Below, in pieces: positions 8,392 to 17,129 of a DNA stretch of 59,851 nt. This DNA is from Skermanella aerolata KACC 11604 (GTDB lineage Bacteria; Pseudomonadota; Alphaproteobacteria; Azospirillales; Azospirillaceae), in NCBI RefSeq assembly GCF_000936425.1, contig NZ_AVFK01000039.1:1-59851 (forward strand), in the 5' to 3' direction. A program made the position numbers and the translations under genes. Every line of letters starts with the position of its first letter. The stretch's first letter is position 1. The notes beneath the pieces were generated by a model. It saw only the letters and a program-made list of their open reading frames with translations, did no database searches and had not been told where the DNA came from.

Positions 8392-9420
8392 ATGGCGACG
8401 GCGAAGGGACAGCGCAGGTCCACGATCTACGACATCGCGACGGCGACGGGCACGTCGCCAGCAACCGTCAGCATGGTGCTGAACGGCACGTGGCAGCGCT
8501 ACAGGATCAGCGAAGCGACGGCGACCCGCATCCTGGATGCCGCCCGGACCATCGGCTACAACGTCAACATGAAGGCGCGGGGACTGCGCCTCGCCCGCTC
8601 CGGTCTGGCCGGCATGATCATGCCGCATTACCGCAACCGTTTCTTCGCCGGTCTGTCGGAAACCTTCGAGGCCGGAGCCCGCGCCCGTGGTTTCTGCCCG
8701 ATGGTCGTCAGCACCCAGCGCAAGCCTGAAACCGAGCGCGAGGTGGTCGAGCGGCTGCTGTCCCATCAGGTCGAATTCCTGTTCATCGTCGGCGTCGCCA
8801 ACCCCGATCCGCTGAACGAGCTGTGCAGCGCCGCCAACATCCCCTGCGTCAACATCGACCTGCCCGGCGCCAACGCGCCCTCTGTCGTCACCGACAACCA
8901 GGGCGGCGCCCGCATGCTGACCGACATCCTGCTGGACAAAATAGCGGCCCCGGACCCCAGCTTCCATTTCCTGGGCGGCGTCGCGGGAGAATACGCGACG
9001 GAAGAACGCATCGCCGGTTTCAGCCAGGCATTGGCATCCCGAGGCATTGCGTTGCCGGAAACCCACATTCACCGCTGCGGCTACTGGCCCCCGACCGCCC
9101 GCCAATCCATCGAACACCTGCACGATAAGCTTGGCGGCCTGCCCGCCGGCCTCTTCATCAACTCGATCACGGCGTTCGAGGGTGCGGTGCAATTCTTCCG
9201 TGCTCTCCCGCCCCAAGCCTTCGAGGGCCGCTTCATCGGCTGCTTCGACTGGGACCCCTTCGCGGCCTTCCTGCCCTTCCCCGTCACCATGCTGCGCCAG
9301 AACGTCGAAGCCATGATCGAACAGGGTTTCAGCTATATCGAGAACTACCGCGCCGGCGATCACCCCCTGACCAAGGTCCCGCCGCAACTAGGCCCATCGC
9401 ACGTCAAGGTCCCGGCATGA
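8392..9420 (+). CDS. LacI-family transcriptional regulator of the sugar locus
   Basis: The 342-residue protein has the LacI helix-turn-helix at residues 11-60 (IYDIATATGTSPATVSMVLNG followed by a hinge-like YNVNMKARGLR) and a periplasmic-binding-like effector domain with DNQGGARMLTDILL. It is transcribed away from the transporter genes and its stop overlaps the xylulokinase-like gene by four bases (ATGA), so regulator and enzymes share one transcript. It most likely binds the palindrome at 8308-8323 and is released by the sugar or its phosphate. Confidence 0.92.
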   Translation: MATAKGQRRSTIYDIATATGTSPATVSMVLNGTWQRYRISEATATRILDAARTIGYNVNMKARGLRLARSGLAGMIMPHYRNRFFAGLSETFEAGARARGFCPMVVSTQRKPETEREVVERLLSHQVEFLFIVGVANPDPLNELCSAANIPCVNIDLPGANAPSVVTDNQGGARMLTDILLDKIAAPDPSFHFLGGVAGEYATEERIAGFSQALASRGIALPETHIHRCGYWPPTARQSIEHLHDKLGGLPAGLFINSITAFEGAVQFFRALPPQAFEGRFIGCFDWDPFAAFLPFPVTMLRQNVEAMIEQGFSYIENYRAGDHPLTKVPPQLGPSHVKVPA

Positions 9421-10889
9421 CCAGTACCTATCTCGGCATCGACATCGGCACATCTGCCGTCAAGGCCGTCGTGGTGGACGAAGCGCAGGCGCTCCTGGCA
9501 TCGGCCTCCGTGCCGCTGACCACCAGCCGCCCGCATCCGCTGTGGTCGGAACAGCACCCCGACCAGTGGTGGACCGCAACCAATCAAGCCGTCGTCACGC
9601 TGCGCCAGAGCGCCCCGGAAGCCTTCGCCCGCACAGCGGCCATCGGCCTGTCCGGGCAGATGCACGGCGCCGTCCTGCTGGACGCCGCCGACCGTCCCCT
9701 GTGCCCCGCAATCCTGTGGAACGACGGCCGCGCCGCCGCCGAGTGCGAAGCGCTCCAGGCCGCCGTCCCGAACCTCGGCCATATCGCCGGCGTCGTCGCC
9801 ATGCCGGGATTGACGGCGCCGAAGCTGCTCTGGCTGGCCCGTCACGAACCGGCGCTCTTCACCCAGACCGCCCATATCCTTCTGCCCAAGGACTATGTCC
9901 GCCTGAAGCTGACCGGCAACCACGTCACCGACCCGACCGACGCCGCCGGTACGCTGCTGCTGGACGAAGCAAGCCGCGACTGGTCGCCCGAGCTGCTGAA
10001 CGCCTGCGGCCTGACCCAGGCCCAGATGCCGCGCATATCAGACGGCACAGCCCCGGCGGGTCGCCTGCTTCCCGCAATCGCCGCCGAATGGGGCCTGCCC
10101 GTCGGCACGATCGTAGCGGGCGGAGCCGGAGACGCCGCCGCCGGCGCCGTCGGGATCGGGGCGATCAACTGCGGCGACGCCTTCATTTCGCTCGGCACCT
10201 CGGCGCAGATCTTCGTCACGACCGGCAGCTACCGGCCTTATCCGGAGACGCTGATCCACAGCTTCGCCCATACCCTCCCTCGGACATGGTTCCAGATGGC
10301 GGCGCTGCTGAACGGCGCCAGCGTGGTCGAGTGGGCGGCCCGCCTGACCGGCCAGCCGGATATCCCGGACCTCCTCGCCCGCACCGAAGCCGCCTTCACC
10401 GCCCCGCAACGCCTGCTGTTCCTGCCTTATCTGGCCGGGGAGCGCACGCCCCACAACGACCCACATGCGCGCGGCGTCCTGTTCGGCCTGACGCCGGAGA
10501 CCAGCCCTACCGCCGTCATGCAATCGGTGCTGGAGGGTGTCGCCTATTCCCTGCTCGAAGCACACGACTGCCTGACAGCGGCCGGAACGCCGGTCACCCA
10601 CGCCGCCATCATCGGCGGAGGCGCCCGCAGCCTGTTCTGGACCCGCATCATCGCCAGCACGCTCGGCATTCCGATCACCCGCTATACCGGCAGCGAGAGC
10701 GGCCCGGCCTTCGGAGCCGCCCGCCTCGCCCGCATCGCCGCAACAGGAGAAGCCATCGACACCATCTGCACCAAACCGCCAACCCTGGACGTAACGGAAC
10801 CCGACCGGCGCCTTCACGAAGTCTACCGGGAAAACTCGGTCCGCTTTCGGCGTCTCTACCGGGCACTGAGGGAGGAATTCAGAGCGTGA
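9417..10889 (+). CDS. xylB: FGGY kinase, xylulokinase-like
   Basis: The 490-residue product is a two-domain FGGY carbohydrate kinase. The N-terminal ATPase motif YLGIDIGTSAVKAVVVD, the xylulokinase signature GLSGQMHGAVLL (about residue 78), the catalytic Asp region WNDGRAAAEC, and GGGARSLFWTRIIA in the C-terminal domain are all present. Family members phosphorylate D-xylulose at C5, yet a C1-phosphorylating role on another ketose fits better here, because the operon ends with a FucA-like aldolase. It overlaps its neighbours on both sides by four bases (ATGA, GTGA). Confidence 0.85.
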   Translation: MTSTYLGIDIGTSAVKAVVVDEAQALLASASVPLTTSRPHPLWSEQHPDQWWTATNQAVVTLRQSAPEAFARTAAIGLSGQMHGAVLLDAADRPLCPAILWNDGRAAAECEALQAAVPNLGHIAGVVAMPGLTAPKLLWLARHEPALFTQTAHILLPKDYVRLKLTGNHVTDPTDAAGTLLLDEASRDWSPELLNACGLTQAQMPRISDGTAPAGRLLPAIAAEWGLPVGTIVAGGAGDAAAGAVGIGAINCGDAFISLGTSAQIFVTTGSYRPYPETLIHSFAHTLPRTWFQMAALLNGASVVEWAARLTGQPDIPDLLARTEAAFTAPQRLLFLPYLAGERTPHNDPHARGVLFGLTPETSPTAVMQSVLEGVAYSLLEAHDCLTAAGTPVTHAAIIGGGARSLFWTRIIASTLGIPITRYTGSESGPAFGAARLARIAATGEAIDTICTKPPTLDVTEPDRRLHEVYRENSVRFRRLYRALREEFRA

Positions 10890-12310
10890 ACGACAACGAC
10901 AACACGCCACCCAACAGCATAAAGACGGTCGCCGTCTTCGACATCGGCAAGACCAACGTCAAACTCAACGTCGTCACATCAGACGGTGAGGTCCTGGAAA
11001 CCCTTTCCACCCCCAACCCGTCGCTTGACGGTCCACCCTATCGACACCACGACCTTGCCGGCCTGGAAGACTGGCTGCTGACCAGCCTTGCCACTCTGGC
11101 AAGCCGCCATTCTCTGACCACCGTCGTCGCCTGCGGCCACGGCTCCGGCTGCGTTCTGGTGGACGACGATGGACCCGTCGTCCCCATGATCGACTATGAA
11201 CAGCCGCTCCCCGCGTCGGTCGAACGCGCCTATGCCGACGCCGCCGGCCCCTACCTGGAGCGCGGCAGCCCGATCATGCTGGGAGCCACCCACATCGCCC
11301 GCCAGATGTTGTGGATCGAGCAGGAACACCCGACAGCCTTCGCCAAGGCCCGCCACGTCCTCGGCCTACCGCAATACTGGGCATGGCGCCTCAGCGGCGT
11401 CGCCGCATCCGAAGTCACGATCCTCGGCGCGCAGTCGCATATCTGGAACGCGCCCGACCGCCGCCCGGCGTCCATCGTCGCGGCCCGCGGCTGGCAACGC
11501 CTGATCCCGCCCTTCGCGCCGGCCTGGAAGTCGCTCGGCCCGATCCGACCCGAGCTTGCCAGCCGTCACGACCTGCCCCCGACCCTGCAAGTCCTCTGCG
11601 GCATCCACGACAGCAGCGCCAATTTCTACCGCTACCAGGCCGCCGGCCTCGCCGATATGACCGTCGTTTCGACCGGAACCTGGATCGTCGGCCTCAGCGA
11701 CGGCTTCGACCCGACAGCCCTGTCCGAAGCGCGCGGCATGACCTGCAACGCCGACGTCCACGGCCGTCCGCTGGCCGGAGCGCTGACCATGGGAGGCCGC
11801 GAGTTCTCTAAGGTTGCGGGAGAGTCTCCCAGCGCGTCGCCCGCCGACCCCGCCACGGTCGCCCGCCTGATTGAACAGGGCACCATGGCCCTGCCCTCCT
11901 TCGGCAACGAGGACGGGTTGTTCCCCGGCAGCAAAGCCCAGGGCCGGATCACCGGCCCTCCTCCTGCTTCACCGGAAGACCGGCGAGCCCTTGCCGTCCT
12001 CTACACCGCCCTGCTGACGTCGGTCTGTCTGGACGCGCTGCGCAGCGAAAAGCTGGCGGTCCTGGACGGCAGCTTCGTCCGCGACCCGCTCTACGCGGCG
12101 CTGGTGGCGGCCTTCCGCCCCGGCAGCCCGACCCTGTTCAACCTCAACAGCCAGGGCACGGCGGCCGGCTCCGCCCTGCTCGCCTCCCACGAGACGCGGA
12201 CCGCCCCCGTCCCGATCCCGCTGGAGACACCACCGGCGCTGAACCTCACCGGCCTGACGGCCTACCGGGGCCGCTGGCTCGATCTCGCCCAACAGACCAA
12301 GACGCCATAA
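10886..12310 (+). CDS. Second FGGY-family carbohydrate kinase (rhamnulokinase/fuculokinase-like)
   Basis: The 474-residue protein starts with the kinase phosphate motif VAVFDIGKTNVKLNVV and has GIHDSSANFYRY and VVSTGTWIVGLS in the position of the FGGY ADP-binding loops; MLGATHIARQMLWIEQEHP is the sugar-side segment. It is divergent from the xylulokinase-like neighbour and closest in style to the rhamnulokinase/L-fuculokinase branch. The GTG at 10886 overlaps the previous stop by four bases and follows GGGAGGAATTC, a strong ribosome site. Two FGGY kinases in one operon imply two substrates, or two steps, in the same pathway. Confidence 0.83.
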   Translation: MNDNDNTPPNSIKTVAVFDIGKTNVKLNVVTSDGEVLETLSTPNPSLDGPPYRHHDLAGLEDWLLTSLATLASRHSLTTVVACGHGSGCVLVDDDGPVVPMIDYEQPLPASVERAYADAAGPYLERGSPIMLGATHIARQMLWIEQEHPTAFAKARHVLGLPQYWAWRLSGVAASEVTILGAQSHIWNAPDRRPASIVAARGWQRLIPPFAPAWKSLGPIRPELASRHDLPPTLQVLCGIHDSSANFYRYQAAGLADMTVVSTGTWIVGLSDGFDPTALSEARGMTCNADVHGRPLAGALTMGGREFSKVAGESPSASPADPATVARLIEQGTMALPSFGNEDGLFPGSKAQGRITGPPPASPEDRRALAVLYTALLTSVCLDALRSEKLAVLDGSFVRDPLYAALVAAFRPGSPTLFNLNSQGTAAGSALLASHETRTAPVPIPLETPPALNLTGLTAYRGRWLDLAQQTKTP

Positions 12311-12327
12311 CCGGAGACCAGGGAACA

Positions 12328-13023
12328 ATGGAAACGACCAATCAAGACCTCCGCCGCGAAATGGTGGAGACCTGCCGCCAGATGAACGCGACCGGCATCA
12401 ACCAGGGGACCGCCGGCAACCTGTCCGTCCGCACGGAAGACGGCTTCCTGATCACGCCCTCGTCCCTGCCCTATGACCGCATGCAGCCCGAAGACTTGGT
12501 GGAAATGTCGTTCGACGGCACCTATACGGGCCGCCGCCCGTCGTCGGAATGGCGCTTCCACCGCGACATCCTGCGCCAGCGCACGGATATCGACGTGGTC
12601 CTGCACTGCCACTCCATCTTTGCGACGACGCTCGCCTGCCACCACAAGACCATCCCCAGCTTTCACTACATGACCGGCGTGGCCGGCGGCACCACCATCC
12701 GCTGCGCCAAATACGCGACCTTCGGCACCCAGCAGCTATCGGATTATGCGCTGGAAGCCCTGGAAGACCGATTCGCCTGCCTGCTCGGCCAGCACGGCCA
12801 GATCTCGTTGGGCAAGACGCTGGAAAGCGCCCTCTGGCTGGCGAACGAGGTCGAAACCCTGTCGCGCATGTACGTCCACGCCCTCACGCTCGGCGAACCG
12901 CCGATCCTGCCCGACGACGAAATGGCCCGCGTGCTCGAACAGATGCGCCGCATGAGCTACGGCCAAGCGCCCGACCTCGACGGCATCAACGACATCGCAC
13001 GGCCCCGGCAAGCCGCCGGCTGA
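12328..13023 (+). CDS. Class II aldolase, L-fuculose-1-phosphate aldolase-like
   Basis: The 231-residue product belongs to the class II aldolase/adducin family. All FucA zinc and catalytic residues are present one position later than in the E. coli enzyme: Glu74 (PSSEWRFH), His93 and His95 (LHCHS), His156 (GQHGQIS). The phosphate-binding NQGTAGNLS near residue 25 is intact. It would cleave a ketose-1-phosphate to DHAP and a short aldehyde such as glycolaldehyde or lactaldehyde. It is the last gene of the rightward operon, 17 bases behind the second kinase, behind GGAGACCAGG. No aldehyde dehydrogenase is adjacent. Confidence 0.88.
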   Translation: METTNQDLRREMVETCRQMNATGINQGTAGNLSVRTEDGFLITPSSLPYDRMQPEDLVEMSFDGTYTGRRPSSEWRFHRDILRQRTDIDVVLHCHSIFATTLACHHKTIPSFHYMTGVAGGTTIRCAKYATFGTQQLSDYALEALEDRFACLLGQHGQISLGKTLESALWLANEVETLSRMYVHALTLGEPPILPDDEMARVLEQMRRMSYGQAPDLDGINDIARPRQAAG

Positions 13024-13083
13024 CCGGTTGGCACAAGGCGAAGCGGCACCCCGGCAGCGGGCGTCGCTTTGCGCTTATGTCTC

Positions 13084-13524
13084 TCACTTTTCCCTCATAC
13101 CCCGCGCCGTCACCGTCATCCGGGCGATCTGATCCGGCTTCAAGTCCTGCTGGATCATCGAAGCGACCAGCGTGTCCTCGCGGTCTACCTGACGCTCGAA
13201 CAGCGGCTTCAGCCGGTGAAAATCGGCGAACCATTGATCGTTCTCGTTCGAATTGTCGGCCGCCCGCGCCGCCAAGCTGGCGATCATTTCGCGAAGTTCA
13301 CGCTGGCCGGTTCGGATTTCCTCCAGCGGCTCCGCCCGGTGCGCAACCTCCGCCAAGACCGGAAGGACGGCCTCGTCCATCATGTCGGCATGCGCAGTCC
13401 ACAGCCTATCGAAGCGCTCGAACAGGTCGGCGCGCTCGGCATAACCCTCGAACACCGAGTTGCCGGCCAGGGAGAACAGGTCCCGGCCTGCCTTGTGATC
13501 CGATAGAATAATGTCAAGAATCAT
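13084..13524 (-). CDS. Hemerythrin-like (HHE) domain protein
   Basis: The 146-residue product is helical with HHE-type residues: SDHKAGRDLFSLAG near the start, LWTAHADMMDEAVLPVL around residue 45, DFHRLKPLFERQVDREDTLV near residue 110, consistent with a di-iron four-helix bundle. Such proteins bind oxygen or NO, or sense and repair oxidative or nitrosative damage. The start at 13524 follows GGAGGAATTTCAGTC; the longer open frame upstream lacks family sequence. It converges on the aldolase gene and is divergent from the ferritin-like gene at 13688. Confidence 0.75.
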   Translation of the reverse strand: MILDIILSDHKAGRDLFSLAGNSVFEGYAERADLFERFDRLWTAHADMMDEAVLPVLAEVAHRAEPLEEIRTGQRELREMIASLAARAADNSNENDQWFADFHRLKPLFERQVDREDTLVASMIQQDLKPDQIARMTVTARGMREK

Positions 13525-13687
13525 GACTGAAATTCCTCCACGGATTGACGTTCCGGTCCGGTAAACCGGCCGTCGCGATGCGGGTTCCTCATGTTTCCGG
13601 TGCTGCCGCCAACTAATTGCACGAACCGGGAACCACTCCGTAGTTTTTCGGTTGTCGCACCAGCAACCCAAACAGGAGTCATCCACC

Positions 13688-14203
13688 ATGACCGTTTCTT
13701 CAGACGCAGCACGCGATCTCTTCGTCACCGGACTGCGCAACGCGCATGCTCTGGAGATGCAGGCGTTGCAGATCATGAACCGTCAGGTCGAGCGCCTGGA
13801 AAACTATCCGGAGGTCGAACAGGCTCTCCGCAAGCACATCCAGGAAACCGAAGGGCAGCGCCAGCGCATCGACGAAATCCTGAACCAGCTGGCGGAAAGC
13901 CCTTCCACGATCAAGGAAGCCGCAATGGGCTTCATGGGCAACATGGCGGCAATCGCCCATGCCCCGGCGGATGACGAGATCATCAAGAACATGCTGGCGA
14001 ACCACGGTTTCGAGAACTACGAGATCGCCGCCTACAAGTCGCTCCTGATCATGGCCGAAGCCGCCAGCTTCACCAACACCACAGGCCTCCAGCAGTCGCT
14101 TCGCGAAGAGCAGGCGATGGCGCAGAGCGTGGCCGACATGATCGAGCCGGTCACCCGCAAGTACATCCAGCTCACCCTGCAGGATACCAAGGCCAAGATG
14201 TAA
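13688..14203 (+). CDS. DUF892 (YciE/YciF-like) ferritin-like protein
   Basis: The 171-residue all-helical protein shows the DUF892 pattern: LFVTGLRNAHALEMQALQIM, HIQETEGQRQRIDEIL with conserved E-x-x-Q-x-x-R, and a second helix pair FENYEIAAYKSLLIMAEAA and LREEQAMAQSVADMI. The family forms ferritin-like four-helix bundles and is induced by stress in enterobacteria. Start at ATG 13688 behind CAGGAG. It is divergent from the hemerythrin-like gene, hinting at shared stress control, and is followed by two strong terminators. Confidence 0.85.
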   Translation: MTVSSDAARDLFVTGLRNAHALEMQALQIMNRQVERLENYPEVEQALRKHIQETEGQRQRIDEILNQLAESPSTIKEAAMGFMGNMAAIAHAPADDEIIKNMLANHGFENYEIAAYKSLLIMAEAASFTNTTGLQQSLREEQAMAQSVADMIEPVTRKYIQLTLQDTKAKM

Positions 14204-14224
14204 CCGACGGTTTTAGAACGCTTC

Positions 14225-14296
14225 GGCGCCTGCCGGTTTTATCAGGCGCCAACCTTTTTCCCCTTGGACGGACCTGTTCCGTCCAAGGGTTTTTTT
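14225..14296 (+). terminator. Tandem Rho-independent terminators
   Basis: A first stem GGCGCCTG/CAGGCGCC (14225-14250) is followed by a second, CCCTTGGACGG/CCGTCCAAGGG (14261-14289), with seven T residues directly after. They end the DUF892 transcript. Confidence 0.88.
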
Positions 14297-14313
14297 AATT
14301 ACGTGAGTGAATG

Positions 14314-14342
14314 AAAAAAATGGCCGCGCACGAAGCGCGGCC
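14314..14342 (-). terminator. Minus-strand Rho-independent terminator without a known gene
   Basis: On the minus strand GGCCGCGC-TTCGT-GCGCGGCC is followed by A and then seven T residues (plus-strand A-run 14314-14320). It would end a leftward transcript starting between 14343 and about 14720, where no convincing protein gene exists. Confidence 0.7.
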
Positions 14343-14728
14343 CCAGTAACACGGAGTCGTGAAGCCGATGCATCTCACTCCACATCATCTATTTCTACTT
14401 ACGGCTCCTTTATTCAAGAATGAAAATTTTCAAAATCCCGTCTTTTGCAATCCTCGCTCTGGATTTCACTTTAAATAAATCTCGCCTTCGTACAGCAATG
14501 CTGTTGCTGTAGAGCAGCACGTTTCCCATTCACAACCATGATGACGGGTCAGGCTGCAAAAGGTATGTCCAGCCATTTTCCCGCAACTCAGGTTACCGTA
14601 TCTGGCATACCAAATACACAAGTCTGGGCTTGGCCAGACAGTCCCCGATACTATTTGCATTGCATCGCACAATGAGGTCGGGATCTCACCGGCTAAGCGC
14701 GGGTCAGCAGTAAGGGGAAGCAACTACG
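14343..14728. other. Low-GC intergenic stretch, possible source of a small RNA
   Basis: The region is much richer in A and T than its neighbours. An 85-codon minus-strand frame (14466-14723) exists but starts at TTG, has several Cys and no family likeness, so it is not called. With a strong minus-strand terminator at 14314-14342, a leftward non-coding transcript is the simplest reading, though no promoter could be fixed. On the plus strand AAGGGGAAG at 14711-14719 serves the next gene. Confidence 0.35.
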
Positions 14729-14935
14729 ATGATCGACAATCCGATGGAACTCGCCCTGACGGTATTCGCCGTCGCCCTGGTCCTGACGGCCCTGGCATCG
14801 GTTTTCACCATGCTCTTCGCAAGGGAAACCCAGGTAGCGGCCGGACGCGCCGCAAACGGCAACTGCTTGCTTGAGGCCGTATCCTCGCCCACGTCCCTTT
14901 CCGCTCACAAGCCCAACCTCAAGATCGTCGCCTGA
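14729..14935 (+). CDS. Small single-span membrane protein
   Basis: The 68-residue product has one hydrophobic segment (residues 7-30, LALTVFAVALVLTALASVFTM) after an acidic start and a polar C-terminal tail. AAGGGGAAG lies 9-17 bases upstream of the ATG. No family is recognised. A protein of the same size and layout is encoded at 45507, so both may belong to a class of short inner-membrane peptides. GC content and codon use match the core genome, unlike the stretch just upstream, which supports a real gene. Confidence 0.55.
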   Translation: MIDNPMELALTVFAVALVLTALASVFTMLFARETQVAAGRAANGNCLLEAVSSPTSLSAHKPNLKIVA

Positions 14936-15008
14936 AAGGCACCGGCCGGCCGCGATAGCCGACCGGTGCTCGACGGAACGTCGAAGGCAAGTGTCTGAAG
15001 CTTGAGCG

Positions 15009-16415
15009 TCAGGCCAGGAACTGGAGGTACAGCACGTAGGCGCTGATCGCGGCCAGGGCCGTCACCCCGCTCCAGGCCCACGCCATCATCGCCTTGTTGG
15101 GCAGGTATTCACGCTCCCAGCCGGTGAAGTCGTTCTTGAGCGACTGGATAGTCAGCCAGAACAAGAGCGGTGAGAAAAACAGCGCCATGACCGAAGCGAT
15201 CTGGACGACGACGATGGGCTCCGGCATGCCGAAGATGACGGCGGTTCCCGAAACCAGCCAGATGATCTGGAAGCCGCGATAGAGATACATCCGCATTTTC
15301 GGCGTGTCCCAAGCCCGGCGCAGCCGGACGCAGCTTTCCTCGAAGATGCGGGCCTGTCCGTCGAAATACGTGAACACGGTCGAGAACAGGGCGGCCGTCG
15401 CGCCGGCGATGATCACGGGGAAGACCCAGGCGCCGAAGGTTTCGGTATAGATGCTGGCGATGGTCAGTCCCATTTCGGCTCCCTTGGGAACCAGACCGAT
15501 CGGGTTGAGCACCACTGCGCCGATGATCAGGAACGTCATGCCGGTGATCATCGAAATGATGTAGCTGATGTTCATGTCGCGGCGGAATAGAGTCATGTAG
15601 TTTTTCATGTAGTTGGGCGCGACTATGACGTCGTAGCCCTGTGCCTTCAGCCGCTTGACTTCCACCATGCCGGTACGCTTGTCGACCGCCCAGTTCGACT
15701 GCATCGGGGCGACTTCGACCGTCGTCGGGAAGTATCCCCACATGGCGCCGAACAGCATGGCGGCGCCGGCTGGGGCCGCGACCGGGGCCAGATTGGACAG
15801 GTACTCGCCCGGGGGAGGCATTTGAAGCAGGAATGCCGTCAGGGCGGCGACGGCGAAGACGACGATGGCTATCTTCACGAACATCTCGACGGCGGCATAA
15901 CGCCCCAGCCATATGATCGCGATGGTCACGACCAGGATGCCCACCGCCAGGACTTCGAGCGGGACGATCGGGAAAGCGGCCCATAGCAGTGCCGCGCAGC
16001 CAAGCGTCCGCCCGGCGATGCCGAAGGTATTGGCGAGCGATTGGAACAGAAGGTACCACAGAGGCCAGTTGCCTCGGCCCTTACCGATCCTCTCATAGCC
16101 CTCCATGATGCTTTCGCCGCGCACCATCGTGTACCGGTGCGCGAACTCGAACGCGCAGTACTTGAAGAAATAGGCGAAGGGTATGATCCAAAGCAACGCA
16201 TACCCGTACTGCGCTCCCGCTGTCGGCGCATGCATGATGTGGCTGGCGCCGATCCCCGTCATCGCAGCGGCGATTCCCGGCCCCATGGCGCGCCAGGTAT
16301 CGCGCACGCCTGTGCCAGGCGCCTCCAATCTGATCGTCTTGTGATCGTCCTCGGCTTGCCGTGGAGCCTGCCTGAGGTTGGTCTCGGGGATTTCCGGCAA
16401 TGGACTGGTGGCCAT
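15009..16415 (-). CDS. Nramp-family transporter lacking the canonical metal-binding motifs
   Basis: The 468-residue membrane protein has about eleven hydrophobic segments and the Nramp fold pattern GPGIAAAMTGIG at residues 45-56 and AGAQYGYALLW at 66-76. In typical Nramp proteins TM1 carries DPGN and TM6 carries MPH, which bind Mn2+ or Fe2+. Here TM1 reads GASH (56-59) and TM6 reads GYFPTTVEVAPMQSNW (228-243), so both ligand sets are replaced. Substrate is thus uncertain: another cation, or a non-metal. It appears monocistronic; the upstream region is low-GC. Confidence 0.82.
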   Translation of the reverse strand: MATSPLPEIPETNLRQAPRQAEDDHKTIRLEAPGTGVRDTWRAMGPGIAAAMTGIGASHIMHAPTAGAQYGYALLWIIPFAYFFKYCAFEFAHRYTMVRGESIMEGYERIGKGRGNWPLWYLLFQSLANTFGIAGRTLGCAALLWAAFPIVPLEVLAVGILVVTIAIIWLGRYAAVEMFVKIAIVVFAVAALTAFLLQMPPPGEYLSNLAPVAAPAGAAMLFGAMWGYFPTTVEVAPMQSNWAVDKRTGMVEVKRLKAQGYDVIVAPNYMKNYMTLFRRDMNISYIISMITGMTFLIIGAVVLNPIGLVPKGAEMGLTIASIYTETFGAWVFPVIIAGATAALFSTVFTYFDGQARIFEESCVRLRRAWDTPKMRMYLYRGFQIIWLVSGTAVIFGMPEPIVVVQIASVMALFFSPLLFWLTIQSLKNDFTGWEREYLPNKAMMAWAWSGVTALAAISAYVLYLQFLA

Positions 16416-17129
16416 CGTTCCTCCCTAGGATCTGTTTTGTCGGCTTTTCGCTCTTGGACCTCCGGAGTTGCCCCTTGGCATATGGAATGCAATATACCGA
16501 ACTAATTTGAAGACAATCGTTTTGCGGTTTTCTGCAATATGAAAAATGGTGTCGCTGGGTGGATGAAAGGCAAGGACGTAGGGATAAGCCTGCTATGTGC
16601 TTACGGATTTGCTCCGTATTGGCATAAAACTGATGAAGACTCTTTCTTCATCAGTCACGTAACTGCTTTTATATATCCTTGAAGAGATGTGCTGTTACAG
16701 ACCTACTCATGCGTCATGTTCATACAGATTGATCTTTATGTTGCTTATTGTTTTCAGTGGAGAGAGATTTATTTCATCCGTGACCTCTTGCTACCGATCC
16801 AATTCAGCAGCTATTTGAAAAGCGATCTCGATTTTCATTGACCATAATCTAGCAAACCTGTGTTGGACCAGCGCGCAATACCAAGAAAAAGGTAAATTCC
16901 TTATCATGCAGGAATAAGCTTGAAACAATTTTTGGTAGTTTAACGAAATAGCCTTGCAATTCTTCGGCAATCTCAGGCGGGTGCATATCACCATGTTCAT
17001 ACGATCAACAGAATGTTGCCGTCAGCGACGGATTGGTAGCATTGTTGACATCTCGAAATCCTGGATGAGAGTTAATCTGGTTTCCAATGTCTGCACGTCA
17101 TACGTGCCTTCCTGGATATAACATTTAAA
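16416..17129. other. Long AT-rich intergenic region
   Basis: About 700 bases without a credible gene and with far lower GC than the surroundings. A perfect inverted repeat with 11-base arms (ACTGATGAAGA/TCTTCATCAGT) lies at 16629-16655 but has no clear T-run. A 69-codon minus-strand frame at 16791-17000 shows no family likeness and is not called. The left end should hold the promoter of the Nramp-like gene. Confidence 0.5.

Noticed and set aside
9542-12310. 922-codon plus-strand frame covering both kinases
   Set aside because: The first half is a shadow of the xylulokinase-like gene; the real gene starts at GTG 10886, overlapping the preceding stop.
14466-14723. 85-codon minus-strand frame in the low-GC gap
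   Set aside because: Starts at TTG, no ribosome site, Cys-rich random-looking composition and no family resemblance; treated as non-coding.
16791-17000. 69-codon minus-strand frame in the AT-rich region
   Set aside because: No ribosome site and no domain; AT-rich sequence opens frames by chance.
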